64,000 nt of DNA from Leuctra nigra (GCA_934045905.1 OW203762.1:49315411-49379410); one strand, 5' to 3'. Shown: positions 1-13,547, counted from the stretch's first letter. Notes: generated by a model from the sequence alone, not told the origin. Numbers and translations are program-made.

Positions 1-527
1 CATAGTAGGTACATGCGGTATAATATTTTAAGAAAGCAATATGTTTTTCAAAGATAACGTTCAAAAGATAAGCCATAGAAAACAAAGAGTAAGGAAATGT
101 ATCTAGGTTTGAATCCCCCCCCCCCCACAATATGATTGTAAACAAACTAATTTTTACACGTAGGTCGATTTCCGTGGCCTTCCTTTCTGACTGAGGTTCG
201 TTTTATTCCTCAGTTGAGACACAAAAGCACTTATTCAAAAGCTTTGAAGATTCCCTACTAACAGCCTCATGCTCAAAAGAAGTTGCGTCCGCAAGTAGAT
301 ATTTGCGGATGTCAGTCTTCAACACCACAAGACCGTGAGCATAGACTAAATAACTGCCGTGAGATAGATCTGCAATTCTTTTGAGCATGAGGTTGTAATA
401 GGCTCTGTCCACCTTCATCGCACAGTCCATTCATACCTATTCTTCATCACCAGCTCTCTATCATAATCGTTCATCCGTCGCCTTTAGCCAGTTGGCGACC
501 GACTGAATGGAGGTGCGTGTTGCTTTG
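1..527. other. Region 3' of the last recognised Beat exon
   Basis: No gene is supported here. A run of 12 C lies at 115-126. The segment 165-455 shares words with 37090-37225 (a CGATT...GGCCTTCCT...CTGACTGAGGTTC block and a later TCCAT...ACC...ATTCTTCATCA block), so both look like decayed copies of one interspersed repeat. Any further Beat exon must lie here or beyond the left edge. Confidence 0.4.
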
Positions 528-535
528 CTACTGAC

Positions 536-770
536 CTGTTGCTATGTTCTGCCTGCGCACCGACGCGATCTGCGGCTGATCCTCGTGCAGCTCCAGCTCG
601 TTGCTGCTACGCTGATACACGTTGAAGAGCGTGGCTGCGCAGCGCAGACGCAGCTTGGCGGCTTGGAACGTGGCTGCGTCGGCCTCCAGCTCCAGACTGG
701 ACGTGGACACTTGCAGCTGCGCGTTGCTCGGTGCGCGCTGGACCACGCGCGCGGGCGCTCGCCCTGACAA
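536..770 (-). CDS. beat: Beat exon: second half of Ig domain 2
   Basis: The in-phase acceptor is the CAG at plus 771-773, giving LSGRAPARVVQRAPSNAQ, then LQVSTSSLELEADAATFQ and AAKLRLRCAATLFNVYQ. The RCAATL cysteine and the SSLELEAD and LRLRC blocks match the end of the second Ig domain in Beat proteins. A later CAG seven bases downstream would put the exon out of frame with its neighbour, so I prefer the first. The 3' boundary is uncertain. A good donor (CAG|GTCAGT) ends the exon at 536, but the same frame also runs into a TAG at 528-530, so this could be the terminal exon. Confidence 0.8.
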
Positions 771-3700
771 CTGAGCAACAACACGACGATAAGTGTCAGG
801 CGCATGGTGGGCGTTGTGGATGATTAGTGACACTTCAATGATGAGGAAAGGGTTGGAGGATATTGAGAATGAAGCGATGAAGCCGGTGTCACTCCTAGCG
901 TTTCTGCCGCTGCGGCGAAACAGGATTGGTCTGAACAACACCATTTGAAAGTTACATCTAACTCATGCCTTTGATTCGTATGGAATGCAAAATAATTCAT
1001 ACCTCTGGAATTTAAATTACTTTCATTTCAAAATGTGTACTACACTCTGAATTTGATTGACTGAATTTTGACTGATGGATTTATGACGTCGATTTCCGCA
1101 ACAGATTCAGACTCCACTAGCAAGAGAGGAGAACCAGGATTAACAAAGAGAACTGCAGGCACGGGAAAATATATTTCGTTGTGTGTGAAGTAGAGCTTTG
1201 CCACGTGACTCTTGCGGCATTCTCTTTGTTGTCAGTACTTACTTTGCACTACCAACATACCAATCTCAAAGTGTAAATTAAAATCACACTTTGGCTATAT
1301 CAAGAAGAAATTTTGCATGGTCGCAAGACCAAATTTTTATCACATTTTTCAAAGTTTCAGCGAATTCAGTAAAAACATACGGAGTCATTTTAGGCTTATT
1401 TTGACATAATTTTAAAACACTAATCTTTCGATAAGTAAAGACAGCGCATCATAGACACTTGAAAGTTCGTGGTGTTTGTTTCCACATGATATCCTGAGAG
1501 CATAGAACAGCAACTGACGAACAGTATGTGACGTACTTGCGCGATAATGACTCGCTTATCAACGCGACGCAGAGAGCGTTTCCTGGTCGAAGTAAGAGGC
1601 GACTGTAAACTGTTTATTCTGAGGTTGATTAAAAATACTGCATCGTATTACATAACCGATCTACCAGCTGATGGACCGTATTACAGAAGCAGCCGAGCGT
1701 ATTATTACGGAACGGTTTTCGGATCAGCGCTCGGTCTCCGGCTACGGCTCTCCAGGGAGGAAGTAAAGATTGGCTGTGGATATACTGCTAAGGAAATCTC
1801 CGCACATAAAATAAAAGTTGGGCTCGTGAAAAGCCACCCCTGCATGCCCGAAGGTACAAGGACTGGACTTCGTAACATTTACTCGCTATTGAAATCTGTA
1901 GACACGAAATCGTAAAAGAAAAACTTTGCTTTCTATCGAGCTATTGTAAATTGCAGAGCTTAGAATGGAAATTTGTGTATTGCACTTTCCGTCCTTCTGG
2001 AAGGTGAGTGCAGCAACAAAAACATGATTCAGAGATCCTCTTGAGCGAGCTGAGCTTCCGGTGACTCAGCGCGCATGCGCATGACTTGACGAACAGAGCG
2101 GGGGAGGAATATCAAAATCAAGGGAAGAAAAACAGTAAAAGAATCTAACAAAAATAGCATGGAAATTACCTAAGTCCCAATTCAAATTGAATGAAAACAA
2201 AATTCGATCACTGACAGAACATTTATTTCATGAAATTATTTATAATGTAGCCCATATTAGGTATAACATTTTCTTGAAAGTACCAATGTAATTCTCAAGA
2301 ATCTAAAGAAAAAGTCTAAAATTGAGTCACGGAATTGCCACAATTATAAATAAATATTAATTAAGAATGTTCATTTGAACCGCTCTGGAATTGCAAAGGG
2401 ACATTGGTTTCATTTCGACTATAGTCAAGTTCGCTCAGTAGTCAGCAAAAACTGCAAGCGAAGTTGTTGGATGAGCTTTTCGGCACCTGAAGACGAGGAA
2501 GTAGCTGCCAAACATTACATAGACGGCCCTTTTCATGACCGCAAATCCCTATATCCGGACAAAAAGTCAACTAACTATTAAAGTTAATATGCGCTAGGAT
2601 GTGTTGTTTCATCCTAAAAAGTTAACGTAAACATCACTTTGAATTTACATTGTTTCTGTTAGTGCTTCGAAGATGAATGTCACTACGATTAATCCGAGAA
2701 TTCAGGTGAGTCCCGTCATCATAAAGTACAATTTATTACGTAACAAATGACGGGTAATAATATTTCTCGATCAACGCAGCGATTATAAACTCATAATTCG
2801 CTCGAATCTGAAACTAATGGAAACGTCAAGATCTCCGTCGGACGATTAGCGAAAATAAAATAAAAAACTCTGTTTAGTCGCTGAATTTTCCATCCGCACA
2901 TCGCTGCGTTTTCCGGGGGGCCGTGAAGCGATTATCAATTCTGCTCAACGCGGATTAGAGTCGATGTTTTAATCAGGGGGGTGATAACCGCGCGGAGCAA
3001 TTTATTTCCCGCCTCTCCTCGCCAATCAATAGCTGATGCAGCGTTTCGCCTTGTACACGATGATTGTTTCGCACAGTGATTTATGTTTCGTACACCGATG
3101 ATAATATTAATGCCGCGTGATTGAGATCGCGGGATGTTTCCCGCTCGCTGCGTGCGCATGCGCTAATGCTTTGTGATTGTTTTTAAACGATCTGACCGGA
3201 TGAATTATGTGACGTCACGGAGATGAGTTTAATGCGCGAGGCGGCGCCTCCACCGAGCAGTGTCTTTACGATGACGTCACGCGAACACACTGAATACGAA
3301 ATACCTAGTTAAGAGTTCAGTTGCTACTCATTTCTGTGTGTTATCTTGATTCTAAATAATTTTTTTTTACATAATTATCCGATTGGTTGAACAATGAAAT
3401 CTGTTACATTAATATGCCTGAATCGAATCGGGAAATAATTTGGAGAATTAACATCGATGATTCTTTGAAATAATTGTAATTAACTACTGACAAGATATCA
3501 CGCTAACTGATTTTTTCAACAACAATGGCTGTTTCTATTATAAACTTCTACTGTGCTATTCACGGTCTACACAGATCAGCAGCAACGCACACACAGCATA
3601 CATGACAAAGGCTCGCTTAACAAAGCGTTATAGTAAGCGTTTTCCTATAGTGATTAAAATGAATCGCATCATATTAAAGTCTTCCGCATCACAGATCTTC

Positions 3701-6700
3701 ACTGTATTATTACATCTTGTTACCATGGCAACACGAAGTATCGGGAATCATGTTCTATTCATAAATCCCCACTCTGAGCATATAAGTAGCGAATAAAGTG
3801 TTTATAGCTTTGCATCGTGAAGCTTATCAAACGGTTTGACGTCGAGCCGATTGAAGCTTGAATTCTGCCACAATTTGCGCTGATTGACAAAGCCATGCGA
3901 AGTGGAAGATGATCCATCCGAAGCCCCCAAGCGTAGGAGCATTCTAACAAGTTTAGTCAGTCGCTATACGAAAGCGTAATTGTAATATGTTGTGATTCAC
4001 TTAAACTTTATAGTATTCTAAAGTGATCAGGGGAGTACGCACAGCTGTAATATACTCCGTGAATTTGCCCGGGGAATAGCTATGTTACGTTTACATATCC
4101 AAATATAGTTCGACGATAGTTTTGATAAGGTTGACAACTTTGTGCTCTGCCATTAAATTGAATTATTGAGTTAGCGGAGGCTGCGCATAATACGGACTCG
4201 CCAACCTTGACTAACCGTGCTGCCATCTACCGACGACAAACTGCATGCCTTTGTGAAAGTTTCAACAAGCTAAGTTTCTCAAGGGAAAGGATCACGATCA
4301 CGTGACTGGGGAAATGCGTTTACTGACGTTTCCCTAACGCGTTTGCAAATTCAACGTACCCAAAGTTAGTCTAAAATCCGTATAGGTATACACATTAAAT
4401 TTGAAACAGTGTAATGAATTACTTTTTAAAGTGATTCGCAAAGGCTATAAAAGCGTAATTTTGCTGCTAAATATTAGTGCACCACGAACCAAAATGTTGA
4501 GAACGACACCACGTTTCAGATTGTCTAATGTTTAATTTTGAGTTTTAGAACAGTTCGCGTCAGTTGCACGAACTAAGCTATGTAAACTCCTCTTTTACAA
4601 CGTGAAAGTCTGCTGCTCTTCTAAACTCCACCGAAACCTTTGTGAAATTTTCAGTCCCTCTGTTGCCAAGAACTGCGAAGTGTCTCAGGCCTCGTGCAAG
4701 TTTGATGGTTGTTGATGTTGCAACACTGCGAGGAGAAAGAAGACGTTGTTCGGGGACTCGACGCCGGGTCTGCAGCGAGATTAGCGCAACGCTTCTTTCA
4801 TGAATAGTGAATCCTACACTTGCGCGCGCAGACAGGCGACAATTGAAATGAAACATTGTCACCCGAAGAGAGAGACCCAATGCGAGGAGAGAGAGAGTTC
4901 GAATATGTTTTCTCGTGAATATCAGAGTTTGAACGGATTAGCCGAGTTCTAATACGGAATGCAACCACAGATGTTAGTCAAACAATGGGGTTTGTAAAAA
5001 TGAGTGTAATCCAACATACTCTGCCCATAGAATTATTATTACTTAATCATAATAACAATGGAAAACAAACATTGGAAAACGTGTGTTTCGTTATTACACA
5101 GTTTTCAGCGAACATTTTAATATTGTGAATTAATTGCGGTATAGTCACGTCTGTTTGTTTCAAATATCGAACATTTACAACGCTCACTCATTTTACATTG
5201 TAATTTATTGTATTCGTAACGCAAATAGCGGTTCGAAATGTTTTATCTCAGTTATAAAAAAAATAAAAACTATCGTCAGCTTAAACGTTCACAATTTTGT
5301 TTGCTAAGTAAAAGTGATAATATCAAATTCAATTCGTAGTTTAGACATTCTGCTGTTGTTTTTGTGAAACAATTTGAAAATAATTAGTCGTGGTTTCACC
5401 GTATGGAAATTCCATTTTCTGAATAATGGCGTCGTGTTCTGTTGGGTTGAAAACTATCACATGAGAGTTTGAAGGGAGTAGTTGAATATTCAGTCCTGAA
5501 GAGTCATGTTCTCCCAGGATAGATGGCATAATCAACTCGGATATGCATGTTTCCTTGAAACTCAACGCTAAATTCACATTAAAAATACGTTTCGCTCCTC
5601 TTTGGAGTTGTTTTTGGGTTTGAAATTTGCTCCTCCATGTTGCATCAAGCGAATAATTATCTGTGTGTACAAAATAATTGGATGAGTTATCGGATGATGG
5701 GATTAAACTCAAGCTTGGAAGGAGCTACTTGGCTCTTAATTGCTCCTCGGTTTCATAAATACCGCGATCAACTTCCGGAATACTTCGCCAACTCGCCTTG
5801 CAGATTCCCGGAGTCGGATGCAATTGCAGGTGAAACGTGAATCCCAGGAGATATTAAATTAGCCCTTTATCGTCAAAGATCGAAATCTAAGTACAATTAG
5901 ATCGGGTTTCTCAGTAGCCGGACGAAGCTGATCGAGCAAATAACAGTCTTACATAATATTTGTCATTCTCCGATAATATTAATTGATCATCACACTAACG
6001 CTCAGTAGACGGACATTCAAAAACTGTAAGATGCAGGAGACCTGAATATTGTATTATATGCATGGCCATGTAGCGTACATAGCTCACCCTTTCTAACACA
6101 AAGTCTACATGAATTTACGCTTCGACCAAAAGATAACGCAAAAGCGACTTTGCGGTATAATTCTCTTCGTTTCAGTTCCGCCAATCAACTGACGATTCAG
6201 TGACGTTTATTCTGCCCCTTCCAGTTTGAATCCTAACTGTTGTAAAATATGTGACAATTCGGTATGAAGCCTGTCAAGGAAACAGCAGATTGTATTTTGA
6301 CTTTCTTTGACGTTCCAATAGGCTACGTATGGCTTTCCCGAGCTCTGGAAAACGTTTTCTTGACTCAGATTGAATGATAATGTGAGGAAAATACGGTCAA
6401 GGGATGTGTTCATGTATATTTCACTTGCTTATCGTAAGTGTATTATAATTAATTTGGTTTAGCAGGAATTATAATCGTAATTAGGCCACATTCAAAACTT
6501 TCAATAATATATGAACTCTTGGAATATTTTATCCAGTGGAATAAGTGAACTCGGTTCGCGACCGCTAGTCAGTGGTGCCAACTCTTAAATATTGCAGTCG
6601 CCGAAGCGCGAGCAGATCTTGGCATACAAATTAGACTGCTCGACCATATTTATTAGCATTTTTATTTGTTTAGTTCCGTGCACTGCATTTTTACTGCAAA

Positions 6701-7081
6701 TTTCAGTCAGCTTAAAGTAAAATTTACGCGCTCTGTTTTGTGTTTGTTTATTTGGTTTTCAGCTAACTTGAACTAATGCCGAAATCAAGCTCTGTGTGAA
6801 CAACCCAAATACAAGTCTTCTCGAATAAACAACAGATTTCAAGTCGCTTACTTTACTTGAAGAAACACGTTTTGCGAGTCAACGCTTCAGCCATGCAAAG
6901 ATGTTATAAGACATCAAGACCTATGTGGTAATAATTTCGTTATCACTTCAGGAAGATTTGCGGCATCTTACTGCATATTATTTGGTTTACAAATAGCAAG
7001 ATTTGCGAGGAGAAATCTCCAAGTTGACCTTGTGTTGAAATATATAAATAAAATATCAATCCACATGAAGAACAATCTTAC
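771..7081. other. Beat intron (about 6.3 kb)
   Basis: AT-rich intronic sequence. The only block that stands out is 2880-3300, which is GC-richer and dense in short motifs (separate entry). The short open frames at 1547-1915 (+) and 5341-5712 (-) have no recognisable domains or codon bias and I do not call them genes. Confidence 0.5.
2880..3300. promoter_or_regulatory. Candidate intronic cis-regulatory block
   Basis: This 420-bp patch has higher GC than the surrounding intron. It contains two palindromic CRE-like TGACGTCA sites (near 3210 and 3272) and a CCAATCAATAGCTG box. ATTA/TAAT-type homeodomain cores are spread through it. There is no open frame of note. Intronic enhancers are common in large neural genes, but calling this one is inference; conservation in related species would be the test. 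Confidence 0.22.
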
Positions 7082-7215
7082 CGGCTTGCCGTTGATGTAC
7101 CAAGTGAGGTTGGCGGCGGGGTAGGAGGGTCGTGACGTGCAGTTGGCGTGGATGTGTTCTCCAGGTGAGTACCGCAACTTCTCCGCCTCCAGCAGCGGCT
7201 CCGACGTCGGCACAT
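7082..7215 (-). CDS. beat: Beat exon: first half of Ig domain 2
   Basis: The acceptor is a CAG at plus 7216-7218 (TGTTACAG on the minus strand) and the donor GTAAG ends at plus 7081. The 134-bp exon joins the preceding exon through a split GAT codon and ends in phase 0. It reads VPTSEPLLEAEKLRYSPGEH, then IHANCTSRPSYPAANLTWYI and NGKP. It carries the Ig2 first cysteine, the core Trp and two N-glycosylation sequons (NCT, NLT). Its 5' part and acceptor are repeated three more times upstream (see the array at 7216-7620). Only this copy keeps the 17 bases that preserve the Cys-containing segment. Confidence 0.9.
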
Positions 7216-7620
7216 CTGTAACACATCGTCACACATGTACCAAGGAGGTTGGCGGCGGGGTAGGAGGGTCGTGACGTGTTCTCCAGGAGAGTACCGCAGC
7301 TTCTCCGCCTCCAGCAGCGGCTCCGACGTCGGCACATCTGTAACACATCGTCACACATGTACCAAGGAGGTTGGCGGCGGGGTAGGAGGGTCGTGACGTG
7401 TTCTCCAGGAGAGTACCGTAACTTCTCCGCCTCCAGCAGCGGCTCCGACGTCGGCACATCTGTAACACATCGTCACACTTGTACCAAGGAGGTTGGCGGC
7501 GGGGTAGGAGGGTCGTGACGTGTTCTCCTCCAGGAGAGTACCGCAGCTTCTCCGCCTCCAGCAGCGGCTCCGACGTCGGCACATCTGTAACACATCGTCA
7601 CACTTGTACCAAGGAGGTAC
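7100..7620 (-). repeat. 122-bp tandem array derived from a Beat exon and its acceptor
   Basis: A landmark (GGCACATCTG on the plus strand, containing the splice acceptor) recurs at 7209, 7331, 7453 and 7578, giving steps of 122, 122 and 125 bp. Each upstream copy holds the splice acceptor (TGTTACAG) and the first part of the exon. Copies lack 17 bases present in the functional exon, between two GTG words, which shifts the frame. The unit junction sits at an exon/intron microhomology (CTTGGTACA). The array therefore offers four near-identical 3' splice sites in a row. All three minus-strand frames stay open across much of the array, so the long ORFs here are by-products. Confidence 0.88.
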
Positions 7621-7742
7621 AGACATCGTCGAACACAATCAGGCACTCATTAATAGACACGCAATTGCAATGTAAAGTTGTTTAAATCTGTCTCCTTCTT
7701 GTATTTTAATAATCGCTATACTTTAATTTCGCAGAATAATTG

Positions 7743-7917
7743 ATTTTTACAAATGGTGGCAGAAGTAGGATATCATAAAAATTTAAAATCTATTTATTTA
7801 CACAAAGTTGCATACAATAGGTATGTTTAGTTAAATATTAAAAATTGTAGTTAAGAATACATTTGAAAATGTTAGGAAATCCTATCTCTGCCACCATTTG
7901 TAAAATTCACATGTACA
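7743..7917. mobile_element. Small foldback/MITE
   Basis: Near-perfect ~29-bp inverted repeats (ATTTTTACAAATGGTGGCAG at the left, its complement at 7889-7917) enclose ~117 bp of AT-rich non-coding sequence. This is the layout of a MITE. No transposase is present, and the superfamily cannot be assigned. Confidence 0.6.
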
Positions 7918-10900
7918 GTTTTGCTTGGTGTTCAATTTATAAGCGTATTGATCTTTTTTTATGATAATATACTAACAAAGGTTCCACCCCAGGTAAGAGC
8001 CATAAATCACGTATTCTTGTGCTCATAAGTCCCCACAGAGAGAAATCTTCTCGCAATTAGCACTTCGCATCATCAGGCGGCATAACACGTGTTCTAAACA
8101 GCTGCTTATGAGTCGGCAGAGCTCTCGTCCGGACCATCTGATTGGTTCTAGCGCTCTAGCATTGTCAAAGAATCGCCACTTTTCCTGTCAGCGCCGATCA
8201 AAAGGCTCCCAGCACGTCGTTGATTTCATTGCAATGTATTCTCCTCCATTCCCTTGGCTAATGTTTGTTTTCCTTCCGTTGACAACACGACATAAAAATA
8301 TTTCTCCGAGTTCTCAAAAGAGGTAGTAAAATGTTTCGCTGCTGTTTTCCAATCTCCGCGCTCGGTTGCATTCAAAGTGCACTCGCAAGAAAATCAATGG
8401 GAAAACAAAACTAGCACAAGAGTTTCTTCAATTTAACAAAAACGTATTGCTGACAATATGACCCGCCTTGGGACCTCAGCGAATAGAAGCCGGATTTCTA
8501 GAAGCATGACGTCATAAACCGAAATTACGTCGTTTATAGCGCATTCTTGAAGTGGGCCTCTTAAACATCAATTGACAAGGCTCTTCAAAAGAGACTGTAG
8601 TTTCTGTGGAAGATAATGATACAAAATCCGAAATGTTGAGTTGATTGAGGAAATTATTACAGGAATGTAATTATGATCTATTCTTTGACCTATTCTATTC
8701 TATTCTCTTAACAACAAACCGTTAACTAGGTAATGAAAGAAAATAACAACTAATGGGAACCTATAAGAGATAATGAAAACTTTCAATTATGTAATAGACG
8801 GTTTGATCAATAAGGCAGGAAAAGAGGATCATTGGGAGAGTAGAGAGAGAGTGAAGAGCCAATAATTGGGGAGGGAGGAGGATTAATGAATGATTTAGTC
8901 TGGAAGAATGAAGTGAGATTGGAAGAATTGCTTGAAGTGAAGAGGATGATGGGGTTGAAGACGAAATTTAAAATGGGATCAAATAGATATTGTAATATTT
9001 TTAAATGATAATTGCTGCTTAGGAAAGGTAATAGCGCCAGGATGGCTCTGCCAACATGGTATCTGAAAGATAATATCTTGGCCCAAAGTGTTCTGACCGT
9101 CTTACTCTATTAGTTTTAGGTAGGTAAATAATGATGTCTGGTATATTTAAAAATGTTAAAGTTGAGTAATGATTGATTGTCTTGGTCTGGAGAGTGAAGG
9201 ACGCAACGTGAAATAAAGAAGAACCATCAGCAATTCAACCCTCTTTCTCTAGTTTCTCTGATGAGACAAGATCTTATCTAATAAACTCTCTCCCACGAAG
9301 TGACCACCGGCCGAGAGAAGAACACGTTTAATGGCGCTGGAATTAGCTGTACGTTTGTCCGCTCTTCGCGAAGAATCGAGCTTGATTGAGTACACAATAT
9401 TCTCTCAACTGCTCGGACTTCTGACGCGTGGGTCTCTCCCCCCGCCCCCCACCCCCCACCCGCACGGAACATGCCAGCCTCTGCGGGGCCGTGAGGGTCA
9501 AGCCTCAAAACATCTGTCAAACTCACATGCGCCCATTTCCCTCGGACAAGCGCGCAGTCGACTCGGAAAAAGAAACGATGGAAAGTCGAAAGCAGATAAG
9601 AAATGGAACGTTTCGTGGAAAATTGCTACCTTTTTCTCTCTGGACGGTCAAGTCAAGTCGGGTGGGCGCCATATTGTCGACATTCATCCTGACGGGGGGA
9701 TGGACTCTGAAACAGAATGCTCGTTTTTTGGCGTCGTGAAAATGATATTCAGACTTTGTATTCCACTAAGTTTTCAGAGAACTAATTGCCTTGTGTTAAT
9801 TAGCTGTGCAAACGCTCGCCAGATCGTTTTAGCAATTAAATACAGATTTTTCTCTTTTGATAATTGTATAAGTTTGCCATGCAGCGAAAGCGTCTTGTTT
9901 CCGTTTATTGTTTTTCCAGTATATTCCAACAAAGATGTGCGCGTGTTTAGTTGTAATTAAATTTATCTTATATCATTGTAGATTCCCACTTCACACTTCT
10001 AGGTAGTAATAATTATTCGAATCGCGGACTTGCACGAAATACATTAATTTATATGATCTCTTACTTCATCGGTCATGTCCTACTTGAGTGGATGATTAAT
10101 CTAATGACAATACAACATATTTCATGTTGGAAGTGTCAAGAGGTAGTTAGTCCAACCTCCGTCATTTCACTCTGCACTTGTTGAACAGTTCGTTCTGACG
10201 CTTACGTCACGTGTGGCCTGGAAGACTCGAGAGATGTTTTAATATTGTGAGAGTGTACGTTACATTTAAAACATTTCTCACGTTTCTCTCATTCCAATTA
10301 TCTACTTTGTTAACTTCAAAGAGCGATTAAGAAGAAGAGAATCGCCTAACAATTAACATCTCTTCGCGGAGTGCAAACGCTCTCGTTCAACATTGTGTTA
10401 TTAAATGATACAGACACCGTGACTAACGAGACCCCTGACAGTTGGCTCACCGCTTTCCTCACCTTTCACCTTATTTCAGTTCTCTGTTTCTAAATTAATC
10501 CGGTACCGTCGTGATTAACTCTGTACGTCATTAATACACCACAAACAACTCGGCGTCGTCAAAACAGCAACCTTCGCGATCCACTTAGGAGAAACTTGAC
10601 GACAGATTACAGACTGCTTGTGTGCATTGTGGTCGCGATATTGACCAATGACACGAACCCTCAATGAGAGGAAGGGTTAACTAGGTCCCCCCCCCCCCCT
10701 CCTCTAATGACACTCGAATCGATCCGCCATAGGCCAGGCGATTGCGATGATAGACACAAACTGACTCGTCTATAAAACAATATTGTTTCTAGTCAAAAAG
10801 CTTCCGAGAAGAGCGCCATTTCCCGTGATCACGTGACACGATCTGATCATGACGTCGTACTCGACAACTTTCTGATCGAGTGATCTTAAGGGCTCAAGAA

Positions 10901-13547
10901 TGAAGGAAAAGGTCTTTTATATAACAAGTCAGCAGAATATCTGGAAAGAGTTGCCATTGAGAATATAAACTTTCCATTTCCATCTAGTCGAGTGTGTTAA
11001 TAAGCAAGGGATGATGAGTTTGGAGTTTGTTTATTGCAAATAATGGCGAGTGTTTTCTTCGGCTTTAACTTCTTGTCGCGCGAAGGGAAAAGTGCAGTGT
11101 AAATGAGAAATAATCGAGAGCCGAGATTGAAATAGAAACAGGATTCTGTCTTCTCGCGGAGGAGAGATAAGAGCGAGTTGGCTTAGTGTAGGTCGCGGGT
11201 TCAAACCCGGTGCACGGCCAGCTTGATCTTGATTCACGAGACGGAGCGCCCACGTCCTCGCCGCCGCGATGTCATCGCCGTCTGGTGGGAACAAGTTGCA
11301 CCACTCATTGTAATGGATCATAATATGCATCAGAAACGAACGGTTCGGTTTAGATTACCCTGAGTTGCATCATCTGAAGATGGCGGAGTCAACACTGCCG
11401 ATATGCCGTGAGACTCCCAGACTCTCAGTCAACTCAAAGATATAATTTATTCAAGTATTGACAAAAAAGTGTTTAATTAATTAAGGTAGTAATGCAATCC
11501 TAATACCAAGGAACGTAGCTTACTTAAACCAACGTCAATTCTTCCAATTCCATCTTCTTATGACGTACATAAATGTATTTGTCTCTCAGATTGAAAATAG
11601 TAGAAGAATCACGCAATACAAAGCACACTTTCTGAACCTGTGCGACTGCTGCATGAACTGCAACCACCTGAAGAGACCCATCTCTCATGAGCTTGCAGAT
11701 GTTACGTCGTAGCACCACACAAACATGAGTGTGTCAGAATGGCCAGCAGAGGCGCTCGTGATGCATGTGTTATTGGGCAGGGAATATTCCACATATATGT
11801 GACACTTTATTCACAGGTCTGAAGCTAGCTTCGTCCCCGGCGAATCAAGCCCTCGCTGAATCTCAAATGTCTCGCCGAGCTGAATGGAAACTTACGGAGA
11901 AAAATTGACGCGAAGAGATCAAGAAATCTTTTGTGATGATGAAAATGCATTGAAGCAGTTTTTTTCGTAGAGTAAATCTAGCTGTAACATGTTGTAAAAT
12001 CAGGGTTTTACTGAATAACTTCAAGAGTAATTTCAAGTACTTTTGTAGTTCAATTCTCAACCCTAATGATACTTTGTGCGATGTTCGGAACCAGCAATGG
12101 CAGCTGGTCTTGCGAGCGCAAAGAAAATATTTCCACAGCTTTCCAAATGATATTTGTGATTTTACAACATTTCCACCTCTCTTCAAACGTGTTCTTTACG
12201 CTGTGCGCTGTTTATTGTGTGTTTGAATAAATATAGCGTCGCGCAGGAAAAACGAGCGGAACGAAAAAGTGGAATGATTACAAAGAAATGCTTCGCGAGC
12301 ACATTTGTGTTGAATACACTACGCCGATTATTTGCCAGTTGAATAAACCGAGGAACTCGTACTCTCTCGAATCAAATAATAACACCAAGCTGGGACTTCT
12401 TGCTCTGTTCTTATTAGTCAGAGAGTATGACTAATTGTATGATCATTATGAAATACATGAGAGAAAACAGTCTGCTTGAATAGTGTTTACACACTTGCAG
12501 AAGATTTCGTTCGGAAAATAAACCTTTGAAGTTACTTGTGAATGTGATAATAAATACAATATTTACAGATATAAATGTAGTTATAGTTTGGTTCGGCAGG
12601 ATAGCAAGAATTTGCGAGAACGGTTATGAGGTATACTTCCAGGTATCTTGATGTGTACGTAAGACTGAGCGACGTACTCTCTCGCTCTAACATAGAACTG
12701 ACCTATTTCCAATCTCTCTCTCGCTCTCTCTCTCTCTCTCGGCTTCTTTACACAACTGGGCGCATGAATATGAATCCGAGAGACGAACCCAGGGCCTTGG
12801 CACTTGTCTGGAATAAATTATCGAACTTTACATTCAATATTTCGATCATGCCGCTGCGACTTAATCCTCTTCAGTAGCATTACAAGTTGAAGACGCAGCT
12901 TCATTAGTCCGGACAAAGACAGCCGCTGATTGGTCGGCCCGGTCACGTGTCTTCCCTTCCGTCTTATTCAACCATCCAGGCCGCTAACATTGCTTTTGCA
13001 TGTTATCAAATGAGAACACGGATTATTTCTATTGATTTTTTTCGAGTTTACAGGCGATTTGGGGGAAAAGTAATCAAATACTAGTGGAATAATGGCTTCA
13101 AAAGTCGAACTCAAGTAGGAGCGGGAGGTAATATTGGAAATATTACTGGATATACCGATATTGGGTATTGGTAAATTCAGATCGCTACATTTTTATTTTC
13201 ATCGGATAAGAAAATCAGTATTAGTTGTGTCTGCCCTCTAGCGAGAAGAATACAATACACATCAGCCCCTGAGATATGGGTTTATTATGTCAGCTTAACA
13301 ACTTGCCGGGGACTACAAAATACCAATACTTGTTGAAGAAAATTCCTCAGGAAAAACTAAAAGCATGCACAATACTTCAAGTGTGTTGTACTATTTAATA
13401 TTGCAAGTAACATAATTTAAACAACTAATCGCTATATCGCAGATCGCAGAACGATACAGAGTAAAAATTATATCAGATGGAGCAGCACATTAGGTCCATA
13501 ATACAGCAACTGTGAAATATTGATAATACGTACACTCAATAAATAAG
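7918..13547. other. Beat intron, part without genes
   Basis: Intronic sequence between the 122-bp array and the MITE at 13548. It holds a C13 run (10687-10699), a CT-rich microsatellite (12712-12740) and a tRNA box-B-like word near 11193. The 209-codon open frame at 9331-9960 (+) crosses a C-rich low-complexity stretch and shows no domain, so I do not call it. Confidence 0.45.
12712..12740. repeat. CT/TCTC microsatellite
   Basis: A run of CT dinucleotides with a single GC interruption. Confidence 0.8.

Noticed and set aside
5341..5712. 123-codon ORF, minus strand
   Set aside because: Protein composition looks acceptable, but no motif is recognised and no splice context is visible; chance or a transposon relic cannot be told apart.
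7056..7685. Several overlapping ORFs of 80-133 codons in the 122-bp array
   Set aside because: They are by-products of exon duplication with a frameshift; only 7082-7215 keeps the Ig2 sequence in frame with its neighbours.
9331..9960. 209-codon ORF, plus strand
   Set aside because: Crosses a low-complexity C-rich stretch, lacks domains and lies in a Beat intron.
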